The notes under the pieces were generated by a model. The model did not search any database. It was not told where the DNA came from and was given only the letters and a program-made list of their open reading frames with translations. The translations under genes and the position numbers were made by a program. 17,251 bases of DNA, taken from the NCBI GenBank assembly GCA_034440595.1, contig JAWXCH010000069.1, forward strand, positions 1-17,251. The letters are read 5' to 3'. This document shows, one piece after another, positions 9,001-14,516 of the stretch (within the stretch, counting starts at the first letter, position 1; every line of letters begins with the position of its first letter). Source of the stretch: JAWXCH01 sp034440595. GTDB taxonomy: Bacteria; Planctomycetota; Planctomycetia; Pirellulales; JALHPA01.

Positions 9001-9499
9001 TCCACGTGTCTACACCGACTACATTCGTCACGAGCAAAAGTACGCGAATGTTAGCCGCTTACCGACACCGTTTTTCTTGTACGGTCAGATGCCCGGCGAA
9101 GAGCTGATGATTGATATTGAGCCCGGCAAGACGCTGATAGTGAAGCTGCTAACCGTCGGCGAGCCACACGCCGATGGGAGTCGGACGGTGTTTTTTGAAT
9201 TAAACGGCCAACCGCGTAGTGTCAGCATTGTGGACAAAACCTTAGAGGCCGAAGTGGTCCGGCGGCCCAAGGCCGATCCAGACAACCCAAAACAGGTCGC
9301 CGCCCCGATGCCAGGACTGGTGGTCAATGTGGCGGTGAAGATTGGTGATTCGGTGGCCAAGGGGCAGAAGTTAATGACCATGGAAGCGATGAAGATGGAA
9401 ACCACTTTATACGCCGAGCAAAACGGCCGGATTGCGGATCTGCTTGTGAAACCAGGTTCGCCGGTCGAGGCGGGCGAGTTGGTGGCGCTGTTTGAATAA
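6056..9499 (+). CDS. pyc: Pyruvate carboxylase, single-chain biotin enzyme
   Basis: This enzyme carboxylates pyruvate to oxaloacetate using ATP, bicarbonate and biotin, replenishing the TCA cycle. The 1147-aa chain has all modules. Biotin carboxylase covers about 1-455, with IHPGYGFLSEN, ATP-grasp Lys161, GGGGRGM at 165-171 and FIEVNPRIQVEHTVTE at 290-305. Carboxyltransferase follows from about 530: DTTFRDAH begins at Asp539, the Lys expected to be carboxylated is Lys713 in AIKDMAG, and metal-binding His742 and His744 are in FHTHDT. The PYC/OADA region comes next. The biotinyl domain ends with EAMKM, biotinyl Lys1113, after the APMPG turn. The open frame extends upstream to 6005, but ATG 6056 gives the standard MKPIRKLLVANRSEIAIRVF start and has AGG close upstream. 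It appears intact and likely has its own promoter in the 232-nt gap. Confidence 0.97.
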   Translation: MKPIRKLLVANRSEIAIRVFRTAHELGIRTVAIYSHEDRYALHRFKADEAYLIGKVGEPIRSYLDIPGIIEICLAHGVDAIHPGYGFLSENPELRRACDAAGITFVGPSAELLDQLGDKTAARDIATKAKVTILGGSARAIQNLAEGQKTAEKLGYPVILKAAHGGGGRGMRVVNTPDELQPNLEQAQRESQSAFGSSEVFVEKFIPRARHIEVQLLGDQHGNLIHLFERDCSVQRRHQKVVEIAPAPNLKPELRKQICDAALAIGRTVGYQNAGTVEFLVDADTQKFYFIEVNPRIQVEHTVTEEVTGIDIVRAQILIAQGCALDDPMLALSEQSEIRTNGFSIQCRVTTEDAENRFVPDYGRMTAYRSASGMGIRLDAGTAFSGAVVTPYYDSLLVKVCARGRTLQEASSRMERCLQEFRVRGVKTNIPFLINLVTHQTFLAGEVTTRFIDEAKELFQWVPRLDRATKLLEFLGENIVNGNPLVKGRPKATRRSDAPIPHFDVSQPPPTGSRQVFQQLGAEKFSKWILDQKSLLLTDTTFRDAHQSLLATRMRTFDMVAIADAYARLAPQFFSLEMWGGATFDTSMRFLKECPWERLAELRTRVPNILFQMLLRASNAVGYTNYPDNVVQSFVQESAQAGIDLFRIFDPLNWVPNMRVAMEAVQAAGGLCEAAICYTGDILDPARPKYDLKYYVELAKELEKMGAHILAIKDMAGLCKPYAAEKLIRTLKQEIGIPIHFHTHDTSGVSAASILKGADVGLDIADAAAAPFSGLTSQPNMNAILEGLRNTPRQSAVDANHFRSLAHYWQAVREFYVPFESDMKASDADLYLHEMPGGQFTNLQEQARALGLETRWEEVCQAYADVNRLLGDIVKVTPTSKSVGDLALFLVTNNLTADSLLDGKRELAFPESVVDLLAGRMGQPPGGFPAQIQQRILRDIPPVVGRPGETLPPADYAATAVEVEKLLGRTPSQQEIITHLLYPRVYTDYIRHEQKYANVSRLPTPFFLYGQMPGEELMIDIEPGKTLIVKLLTVGEPHADGSRTVFFELNGQPRSVSIVDKTLEAEVVRRPKADPDNPKQVAAPMPGLVVNVAVKIGDSVAKGQKLMTMEAMKMETTLYAEQNGRIADLLVKPGSPVEAGELVALFE

Positions 9500-9562
9500 G
9501 TCTTAATGCAATACAATTGGGCCGACAACTGCCCGACAGATTTTAATCTTCTCCTCAGAACG

Positions 9563-9567
9563 AAGGA
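9563..9567 (+). promoter_or_regulatory. Ribosome binding site of the 76-aa protein
   Basis: AAGGA stands 8 nt upstream of the ATG at 9576. It is among the clearest Shine-Dalgarno sequences in the window and is the main support for translation of a gene without a recognised family. Confidence 0.6.
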
Positions 9568-9575
9568 TTTCCCTG

Positions 9576-9806
9576 ATGTCCAAGAAATCGAGTTGCCCGA
9601 TCACGAGAGCTGAGTTTCGAGAGCATGCACAAGCGATCGAAGTGATGATTGCAGGAACTCCAATGCTGGTCGAAGTGAAAGAGTTCTCCACCGGTTCGCT
9701 CGGTTGGTACCTGAACGGCAAGACCGTCATCAAGGTCGGCGAAAAGCCGGTCAGTGTGCAAATCGGCCTCAACCTGACGATTGTTGGATCGAAGGAACTG
9801 CCGTAA
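9576..9806 (+). CDS. Small conserved-looking protein of unknown function, 76 aa
   Basis: I cannot assign a family. The protein begins MSKKSSCPITRAEFREHAQ and is soluble, with no signal peptide or membrane segment. A short N-terminal helix (about 9-20) is followed by alternating beta-like stretches: IEVMIAGTPMLVEVKEF, GSLGWYLNGKTVIKV and VSVQIGLNLTIVGS. The GWYLNGK segment and the regular strand pattern suggest a small beta barrel or sandwich. One Cys (residue 7) does not suggest a metal site. A good AAGGA lies 8 nt before the ATG, supporting real translation. It sits 76 nt after pyc and 56 nt before an oxidoreductase on the same strand. From memory, similar proteins occur in other Pirellulales, but that is unverified. 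Confidence 0.75.
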   Translation: MSKKSSCPITRAEFREHAQAIEVMIAGTPMLVEVKEFSTGSLGWYLNGKTVIKVGEKPVSVQIGLNLTIVGSKELP

Positions 9807-9862
9807 CCTGGCGAGCATCTCGACGAAAACCACCATAGCGCAACTACACGAACGACGATTCC

Positions 9863-10510
9863 ATGAAGATCGGAATACTTGGCGCTGGCAATATGGGAAC
9901 TGCGCTCGGCCGTGTTTGGCTGGCCGCAGGTCACGAGATCTGCTTTGGTGTCCGCGAGGCTCCTACTGCGAAAACTGCTGCGCGACTGGCCGATGTGGGT
10001 AGCAAGTCGATCGCAAAACCAACACTGGCCAGCATTGTAGAAGCGGCGGAGTTTGGCGACGTAGTATTGGTCGCTGTTCCTTGGGAAGCAACTGAAGCCG
10101 TCGTCCGCCAATGCGCCGCACAATTGGCCGATAAGATTGTCATCGACTGCACTAATCCGATCAAACCGGACCTCAGTGGGCTGCATCTGGGTCACACGAC
10201 CAGCGCCGCCGAAGAAATAGCCCGTTGGGCACCCGCTGCGCGAGTGGTCAAGGCGTTTAACACGATCGGTGCTGGCACTGTCTCCGACGCGCGGTTTGGC
10301 GACCATTCGGCCGGGGTATTTGTTTGCGGTGATGATGCCGAGGCGAACCAGATTGTTTCGCGCCTGGCGGAAGAAATCGGCCTGGAGGTCATTGAAGCTG
10401 GCCCGTTGGTGCAGGCGCGTTATATCGAGCCTTTGGCCATGCTTTGGATCCAATTGGCCATTCGAGGCAACTACGGCTCGAAGATTGCCGTTAAGCTCCT
10501 GCGGCGATAA
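9863..10510 (+). CDS. NADP-binding Rossmann oxidoreductase, F420-reductase-like (COG2085 type)
   Basis: The 215-aa protein opens with MKIGILGAGNMGTALG, a GxGxxG dinucleotide-binding fold. DVVLVAVPWEATEAV, VIDCTNPI, VVKAFNTIGA and VFVCGDDAEA follow, the motif order of the NADPH-dependent F420 reductase-like family, whose members transfer hydride between NAD(P)H and a second substrate. The C-terminal IEPLAMLWIQLAIRGNYG fits the family's short helical end. No F420 biosynthesis genes are in the window, and many bacterial relatives act on other, mostly unknown substrates, so F420 use should not be assumed. It is cytoplasmic. The ATG at 9863 gives the canonical start; no clear ribosome binding site precedes it. 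It may share a transcript with the 76-aa gene 56 nt upstream. Confidence 0.88.
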   Translation: MKIGILGAGNMGTALGRVWLAAGHEICFGVREAPTAKTAARLADVGSKSIAKPTLASIVEAAEFGDVVLVAVPWEATEAVVRQCAAQLADKIVIDCTNPIKPDLSGLHLGHTTSAAEEIARWAPAARVVKAFNTIGAGTVSDARFGDHSAGVFVCGDDAEANQIVSRLAEEIGLEVIEAGPLVQARYIEPLAMLWIQLAIRGNYGSKIAVKLLRR

Positions 10511-10515
10511 CTCCC

Positions 10516-10567
10516 TTGATTGTCAGTCTTTTATGGCCGTCAGTGCTGGCCATTCGGGATCAATCAA
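10516..10567. terminator. Nested hairpin just after the oxidoreductase gene
   Basis: TTGATTG (10516-10522) pairs with CAATCAA (10561-10567). Inside that, ATGGCC (10533-10538) pairs with GGCCAT (10548-10553), giving a two-stem structure 5 nt after the reductase stop. A short T-run follows within ACTTTTATGG. It is plausible as a transcript end or stabilising structure, weaker than a classical terminator. Confidence 0.35.
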
Positions 10568-10686
10568 TGGACTTTTATGGTATTTCTGCTCCTGGATGCT
10601 TGAAAAAACCGTCCAGTTTTCATACGCTAGCACCACAGTACGAGGGTCCGGGGGGAAGCAATTGAGGCTCGCCACAAAACAGCGCT

Positions 10687-10701
10687 CTGCAATTTTTGCA
10701 G
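10687..10701. repeat. Hairpin CTGCAA-TTT-TTGCAG in the csp leader region
   Basis: A perfect 6-bp stem with a 3-nt loop lies 237 nt upstream of the csp start. Its base content is weak, so by itself it is a modest structure. Confidence 0.35.
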
Positions 10702-10835
10702 ATGTCTCGCTGCAAATTCAGTAGCAGAGGCTCTAGTGTAGTTGACCCCGGCTCGTTTATGCGGCCGAGCGCATTCAACAGCCTGATTGTTGTTGGACTG
10801 CTCACCCTCGGTCGTCCGTCGCGCTCGTGAAGTGA

Positions 10836-10850
10836 CAGAGATGGTCTCTG
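10836..10850. repeat. Hairpin CAGAGA-TGG-TCTCTG in the csp leader region
   Basis: A perfect 6-bp stem with a 3-nt loop lies 88 nt upstream of the csp ATG. If the csp transcript starts upstream, this would be in its 5' leader. It could alternatively be an operator-like palindrome. Confidence 0.38.
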
Positions 10851-10923
10851 CCGCGATAACGTAACGGGCCAGTCGAGGGCCAGTGTCGCTCGTCGGTTGG
10901 CACATTGATTTTTGTTGTGATTT

Positions 10924-10929
10924 AAGGAG
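10924..10929 (+). promoter_or_regulatory. Strong ribosome binding site AAGGAG of the cold-shock gene
   Basis: AAGGAG with an 8-nt spacer precedes the ATG at 10938. This rules in ATG 10938 over the in-frame GTG at 10929, which overlaps the site itself. It is the best Shine-Dalgarno sequence in the window, consistent with high expression. Confidence 0.8.
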
Positions 10930-10937
10930 TGTCAGGC

Positions 10938-11147
10938 ATGCCGGTTGGTACTATTAAGAAATTGGTTTTCGACAAGGGTTTCGGATTCATTGCAGGCAGT
11001 GAAGGAGATGTTTTTTTTCATCATTCCTCAGTAGTCGATAGTCAGTTCGACAGCCTCGAAGAAGGTCAGCAAGTTGACTACACCGTGGACAATGGGGGCG
11101 GAGGTGGTGGCAAAGGTCCACGGGCCGCTTCGGTCACACCTTCCTAG
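10938..11147 (+). CDS. Cold-shock domain protein (Csp family), 69 aa
   Basis: This is a small single-stranded nucleic-acid-binding protein, probably an RNA chaperone. MPVGTIKKLVFDKGFGFI contains the RNP1-type KGFGFI motif, and VFFHHSSV is the RNP2-type motif. LEEGQQVDYTV forms the later strands of the five-stranded beta barrel. The usual KWFN at the N-terminus is replaced by KKLVFD, a variant I associate with planctomycete Csp proteins. Near the end a run of six glycines precedes KGPRAASV, so the loop before the last strand is unusually flexible. The coding sequence contains a run of eight T (11011-11018). It has a strong AAGGAG site, a long upstream region with hairpins and a clear terminator after it, so it is probably monocistronic. 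Confidence 0.93.
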   Translation: MPVGTIKKLVFDKGFGFIAGSEGDVFFHHSSVVDSQFDSLEEGQQVDYTVDNGGGGGGKGPRAASVTPS

Positions 11148-11206
11148 AGTGCGCTGTGGCCGTCAAACTGTCGGCCAGCATTTAATGAATTGCTTTGCGA
11201 ATTGAC

Positions 11207-11242
11207 AAACGGGAGTGGTCCAGTGGATCGCTCCCGTTTTTT
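11207..11242 (+). terminator. Intrinsic terminator of the cold-shock gene
   Basis: AAACGGGAG (11207-11215) pairs with CTCCCGTTT (11231-11239). An inner stem GGTCC/GGATC with one G-U pair caps it, and a T-run extends to 11242. It is a GC-rich stem followed by at least six T, 60 nt after the csp stop. This is the clearest rho-independent terminator in the window. Confidence 0.88.
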
Positions 11243-11547
11243 ATTGCTTGATCCAATTCTTCTGACGATCTGTGGGGCTACCGGTTTACCGTCGGTTTCA
11301 ATCACGCTTAGGCCACGAACCTTGGCGGATATGCCTAGTCGCAAAGCCAGGAAACATCTGTTGTGTCGCTGGACGACCGCCTTCAGGGCGCGTATCTTGC
11401 GTGCAATCGGCAAAATCGGCTGCGGCGATCGCCAATTCCACCACCGCGGGGTGGTTCTGGTATGCCGGATGTGCCTGATGGTTCGATGAGAGAAGTAGCG
11501 GTAAGTACTTCCCGCAACCGGCGACGTCTCTGGCGGTAAATGCTGAA
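11243..11547. other. Noncoding region between the csp terminator and cardiolipin synthase
   Basis: About 300 nt without a gene I can support. Open frames of 99 aa (plus) and 177 aa (minus) cross it, but their translations are rich in Arg, Ser and His without a recognisable fold, and they run into the flanking genes. The only distinct element is a palindrome at 11498-11515. The cls promoter should be here. Confidence 0.45.
11498..11515. promoter_or_regulatory. Near-perfect 18-bp palindrome upstream of cls, candidate operator
   Basis: GCGGTAAGT and ACTTCCCGC are adjacent arms with 8 of 9 positions complementary, centred on AAGTACTT. It lies 33-50 nt before the cls ATG, a typical position for a regulator site. 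With no loop it is better suited to binding a protein dimer than to forming an RNA hairpin. No known consensus is recognised. Confidence 0.3.
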
Positions 11548-13017
11548 ATGCTCGACCTCGAATCTTTTTTTCTCCTGCTCGAAGATTTTTGGCCACATCT
11601 GGTGGCAACAGTGAGCGTATGCCTGGTGACAGGGACGACCTTGCATGCGGTGCTGTATAAACGTGATAGTCGCGCAACGATTGGTTGGGTCGGTGTCATC
11701 TGGCTTAGCCCGATCATCGGGGCAGTGCTGTACATCATGTTTGGCGTGAATCGGATTCAGCGCCGTGCCAAGAGTCTGCGGAACGAAAGAGACTACTGCG
11801 TGCTTCCCGCGGAACAGCATGTTTGTCCCGAGGATTTGTTTGTTCGCAAGACGGGTCCCGACGCGGTTACGCTGCGACCGTTTGTCGAACTGGTCGGCCA
11901 CCTGTCCGAACATCCATTGCTTTATGGAAACCGCGTCACCCCTCTGATCAATGGTGACGAGGCCTTTCCGGCCATGCTGGCGGCCATCGATCAGGCCGAG
12001 TCGACGGTCTCGATGTGTAGTTACATCTTTGACAACGACCGCGCGGGAAAAATGTTTGCGGCGGCACTCGGTCGTGCGGTAGAGCGTGGAGTCGAAGTAC
12101 GGGTGCTGATCGACAGTGTCGGTTCGCGATACACGTTTCCGTCGATCGTGCCCAAACTACGCTCGCTTGGGATTCGGACCGAACGGTTCATGCAGACGTT
12201 TCTGCCGACCAGTCTGGCCTACAGCAATTTGCGAAGCCACCGCAAGATTCTGGTCGTGGATGGCAAGATTGGATTCACCGGTGGATTGAACATTCGCGAA
12301 GGGGCGATGCTGTCGCTGCATCCAAAGTCCCCGTTATACGACACGCATTTCAAATTCGAGGGTCCGGTCGTTGCGCATCTGCAGGAGGTCTTTGTTGAAG
12401 ACTGGACATTCACCTGTGGCGAGACGCTCAGCGGCGAAGGTTGGTTTCCGATGCTAGAGCCGGTTGGCGATGTACTGGCACGGGGAATTCCCAATGGTCC
12501 TGACGAAGCACTGGGCGAGATGCGAACGACGCTGATCGGCGTGCTGAGCTGCGCGCGGACGGAAGTCACGATCTTGACCCCGTACTTTTTGCCAGACGAC
12601 GCACTGAGCGAGGCTTTGAACGTGGCGGCGCTGCGCGGTGTGAAAGTCAACATCATTCTGCCGCAGGCCAATAACCTGGCCCTGGTGAAATGGGCATCCA
12701 CCGCCATGCTGTGGCAAGTGTTGCAGCGAGGCTGCCGTGTCTGGCTTTCTGCTCCGCCGTTTGATCACACCAAGCTGATGGTCGTCGATGGCGTGTGGAC
12801 GTTGCTTGGATCGGCCAACTGGGATCCGCGCAGCCTACGGCTGAATTTTGAATTCAATGTGGAGTGCTACGATCACCAACTTGCTGACTCATTGCGGGAT
12901 CTCATTCAGCAGCGACTGGCTAATGCACATGAAGTGACGATGGCCGAGATTGAAGGTCGATCGCTGCCCGCACGACTGCGAGACGGGGTGGCTCGATTGC
13001 TCTCGCCGTATTTATAA
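11548..13017 (+). CDS. cls: Cardiolipin synthase, phospholipase D family
   Basis: This is a membrane enzyme that forms cardiolipin from phosphatidylglycerol-type lipids. The 489-aa protein has two N-terminal hydrophobic segments (about 15-35 and 45-66, the second GWVGVIWLSPIIGAVLYIMFG). Two phospholipase D HKD motifs follow: HRKILVVDGKIGFTGG (His231, Lys233, Asp238) and HTKLMVVDGVWTLLGSANWD (His407, Lys409, Asp414). The spacing and length match ClsA-type synthases. TILTPYFLPD near 341-350 is also typical of the family. The ATG at 11548 gives the membrane anchor intact; no strong ribosome binding site is seen. It converges on coaB across a hairpin-rich gap and has a palindrome upstream. Other phospholipase D transferases are possible, but the anchors make cardiolipin synthase most likely. 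Confidence 0.94.
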   Translation: MLDLESFFLLLEDFWPHLVATVSVCLVTGTTLHAVLYKRDSRATIGWVGVIWLSPIIGAVLYIMFGVNRIQRRAKSLRNERDYCVLPAEQHVCPEDLFVRKTGPDAVTLRPFVELVGHLSEHPLLYGNRVTPLINGDEAFPAMLAAIDQAESTVSMCSYIFDNDRAGKMFAAALGRAVERGVEVRVLIDSVGSRYTFPSIVPKLRSLGIRTERFMQTFLPTSLAYSNLRSHRKILVVDGKIGFTGGLNIREGAMLSLHPKSPLYDTHFKFEGPVVAHLQEVFVEDWTFTCGETLSGEGWFPMLEPVGDVLARGIPNGPDEALGEMRTTLIGVLSCARTEVTILTPYFLPDDALSEALNVAALRGVKVNIILPQANNLALVKWASTAMLWQVLQRGCRVWLSAPPFDHTKLMVVDGVWTLLGSANWDPRSLRLNFEFNVECYDHQLADSLRDLIQQRLANAHEVTMAEIEGRSLPARLRDGVARLLSPYL

Positions 13018-13062
13018 ACGGCGATTGGGTGCCACATCAAAACGTACGCCGCAGCTTGTATA

Positions 13063-13075
13063 ACCACTTCGTGGT
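13063..13075. repeat. Hairpin ACCAC-TTC-GTGGT after cls
   Basis: A 5-bp perfect stem with a TTC loop lies 46 nt after the cls stop. Its layout, TAACCAC-TTC-GTGGTAA, resembles the hairpin at 13137-13149. It is the first of four hairpins in the convergent gap. Confidence 0.45.
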
Positions 13076-13098
13076 AACCGGTTGGATGGGAACACTAA

Positions 13099-13124
13099 CC
13101 CCAGGTGCGCTGCGCGACCTGGGG
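13099..13124. repeat. Strong hairpin CCCCAGGT/ACCTGGGG, possible bidirectional terminator or dispersed repeat
   Basis: A perfect GC-rich 8-bp stem encloses a 10-nt GC-rich loop (GCGCTGCGCG). No T-run follows on either strand. It sits between convergent cls and coaB, a usual place for termination or REP-like elements. I believe similar sequences recur in Pirellulales intergenic regions, but that is from memory. Confidence 0.6.
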
Positions 13125-13136
13125 CTGTGGAATTTA

Positions 13137-13149
13137 ACGCCTTCGGCGT
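13137..13149. repeat. Hairpin ACGCC-TTC-GGCGT
   Basis: A 5-bp perfect stem with a TTC loop lies 12 nt after the preceding hairpin. The two may form one repeat unit. Confidence 0.5.
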
Positions 13150-13179
13150 AATCTCCAAGCTAGCCCACACAGTCCGTCA

Positions 13180-13198
13180 CACTGGCGGAGAGCCAGTG
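13180..13198. repeat. Hairpin CACTGGC-GGAGA-GCCAGTG near the coaB 3' end
   Basis: A perfect 7-bp stem with a 5-nt loop lies 32 nt beyond the coaB stop on the minus strand. It could end or protect the tpiA-coaB transcript. It has no T-run on the minus strand. Confidence 0.55.
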
Positions 13199-13230
13199 GC
13201 ACACATGGTCAGGTAGTCCGGTCCCAAATT

Positions 13231-13869
13231 CTATCGATTACCGTCGATGAGTCTGTTTTGAATGTCGCCAAAAATTCGCTGCGCGACCTCATCCTTTGTA
13301 CCTTGATAACGCCCGACTACATTACCATTGGCATCGAGAACTTCAACCGAATTATCCAGCGAGTTCATGGCATCTGGACCATTTAGCACCATCAGGTCGC
13401 AGCTTTTCTTCTGCGCTTTCGTCACTGCACGAAAATGGTGATCTTCTGTCTCCAGTGCAAAACCGACTAGCCACTGGCCGCTCTTTTTAGTCGCGCCAAG
13501 CGTGGCCACGATGTCCGGCGTTTCGATGAAATGTAGAATCAGCGGCTCCCCTGTTTTGGCAATTTTTTGCTCTGCCACTCTGACAGGCCGATAATCGCAC
13601 GGTGCGGCCACGCCGATCAGCCCGTCGCACGTGGCAAATAGTCGCTGAGACTGTTCCAGCATCTCCTCGGTGGAGACGACATGCACGACCTCCGCAGCAG
13701 CCGGATAGGCCACTTCCACCGGCCCAGAGACCACGACCACTTCGTGTCCGGCAGAGAGTGCCGCCTGAACCAAGGCCAGGCCCATGCGGCCGCTTGAGGC
13801 GTTCGTCAAATAGCGAACCGGGTCCAGGTGCTGTCTGGTCGGGCCGGCAGTGATCAGAATTCGTGCCAC
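13231..13869 (-). CDS. coaB: CoaB, phosphopantothenate-cysteine ligase (stand-alone)
   Basis: CoaB joins cysteine to 4'-phosphopantothenate using a nucleotide triphosphate, in coenzyme A synthesis. The 212-aa protein has ILITAGPTRQHLDPVRYLTNASSGRMG at its N-terminus, the CoaB nucleotide-binding signature with Asn23. DYRPVRVAEQKIAK carries the conserved basic residues (Lys102, Lys105), and FIETPDIVATLG and VGFALETE follow in the usual order. In most bacteria CoaB is the C-terminal half of a fused CoaBC. Here it begins at GTG 13869, 65 nt after the coaC stop and in another frame, with an in-frame TAG at 13876-13878 just upstream, so no fusion is encoded. No ribosome binding site is obvious. It is the last gene of the minus-strand cluster. 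Confidence 0.93.
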   Translation of the reverse strand: MARILITAGPTRQHLDPVRYLTNASSGRMGLALVQAALSAGHEVVVVSGPVEVAYPAAAEVVHVVSTEEMLEQSQRLFATCDGLIGVAAPCDYRPVRVAEQKIAKTGEPLILHFIETPDIVATLGATKKSGQWLVGFALETEDHHFRAVTKAQKKSCDLMVLNGPDAMNSLDNSVEVLDANGNVVGRYQGTKDEVAQRIFGDIQNRLIDGNR

Positions 13870-13934
13870 GTGAGACTATGTAAGAAGCGTGGTGGATAGT
13901 GGAGGAAGGCACTTGGATCAACCGGCCAGCTAAT

Positions 13935-14495
13935 TCAGACCTCTCGTGCGGTCGAACGGTCCAGCAGTTCAAAGATGCGTTGCGAAATTGCTTCCGGGGA
14001 CGCCATTCGGCCAACACCGACTGTACGGCAACTCAGCCAGCCTGCTTCTGGATCGACCATATGCACCTTATCGGCACGCAGTTGGGCAACGTTGCGTTGC
14101 ACGGCCGGTTTGTCCCACATCTCGCAGTTCATCGCCGGTGCCAGCAGTACAGGCCCTGTGAAGCAGAGATAGAGAGTGCTAAGCAGGTCATCCGAGACTC
14201 CATGCGCTGCCTTGGCCAGAAAGTTGGCCGTACAAGGAGCAACGCAGAGCAATTGGGCACGCTGGGCCAACTGAATGTGCGCGCCAAGGGGAAATTCTCC
14301 CTCGCCAAACAGATGCTCGACTACTTTGCGGCCGGTCAAAGCCTCGAAGGTAGTCTTGCCCACGAACTCTTGCGCGGACTGTGTCATGACAAACGTCACA
14401 CCGACGCCAGCCTGTACCAGTTGGCTGACCATCGCGGCCGTTTTGAATGCAGCAATGCCGCCGGTGACACCAACGATGATTTCACGACCATCCAT
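13935..14495 (-). CDS. coaC: CoaC, phosphopantothenoylcysteine decarboxylase (stand-alone flavoprotein)
   Basis: CoaC is an FMN enzyme that decarboxylates 4'-phospho-N-pantothenoylcysteine to 4'-phosphopantetheine. The 186-aa protein has GVTGGIAAFKTA (residues 9-20), the catalytic His73 in AHIQLAQ, and LLCVAPCTANFLAK. The substrate-binding PAMNCEMW lies at 120-127, and the catalytic Cys156 is in SCRTVGVGRM. It is the N-terminal half of CoaBC expressed alone, and it ends with a short extra tail (STAREV). The ATG at 14495 lies 21 nt after the rpoZ stop. AAGGGG overlaps the rpoZ end about 15 nt upstream, so spacing is long. It would form the dodecameric HFCD-family shell known for CoaC proteins. 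Its product-side partner CoaB follows directly. Confidence 0.94.
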   Translation of the reverse strand: MDGREIIVGVTGGIAAFKTAAMVSQLVQAGVGVTFVMTQSAQEFVGKTTFEALTGRKVVEHLFGEGEFPLGAHIQLAQRAQLLCVAPCTANFLAKAAHGVSDDLLSTLYLCFTGPVLLAPAMNCEMWDKPAVQRNVAQLRADKVHMVDPEAGWLSCRTVGVGRMASPEAISQRIFELLDRSTAREV

Positions 14496-14516
14496 ACTTG
14501 GCTGCCATTGTACCCC

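Larger units (their letters stand above)
10511..10937. other. 427-nt noncoding region: 3' structure of the reductase and long leader of the cold-shock gene
   Basis: No supported gene lies here; open frames in it are extensions of shadows. It is rich in inverted repeats (listed separately at 10516-10567, 10687-10701 and 10836-10850) and has an 8-bp direct repeat GGGCCAGT at 10866-10873 and 10877-10884. Cold-shock genes in other bacteria often have long structured leaders that respond to temperature, so part of this may be the csp 5' untranslated region. The transcription start is unknown. Confidence 0.45.

Noticed and set aside
9503..10453. A 316-codon open frame on the minus strand opposite the 76-aa gene and the oxidoreductase
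   Set aside because: It is antisense to a clear Rossmann protein, its translation is low in recognisable motifs, and no ribosome binding site was evident.
10568..10937. Possible signal-recognition-particle or 6S RNA gene in the csp upstream region
   Set aside because: I looked for the conserved SRP tetraloop region and a long 6S-like rod and saw neither.
11144..11677. Minus-strand 177-codon frame between csp and cls
   Set aside because: It crosses the csp terminator and the cls start and encodes an Arg/Ser/His-rich sequence without known features.
13063..13198. CRISPR array at the cls/coaB junction
   Set aside because: The hairpins differ from each other in sequence and are not separated by uniform spacers, and no cas genes are present.
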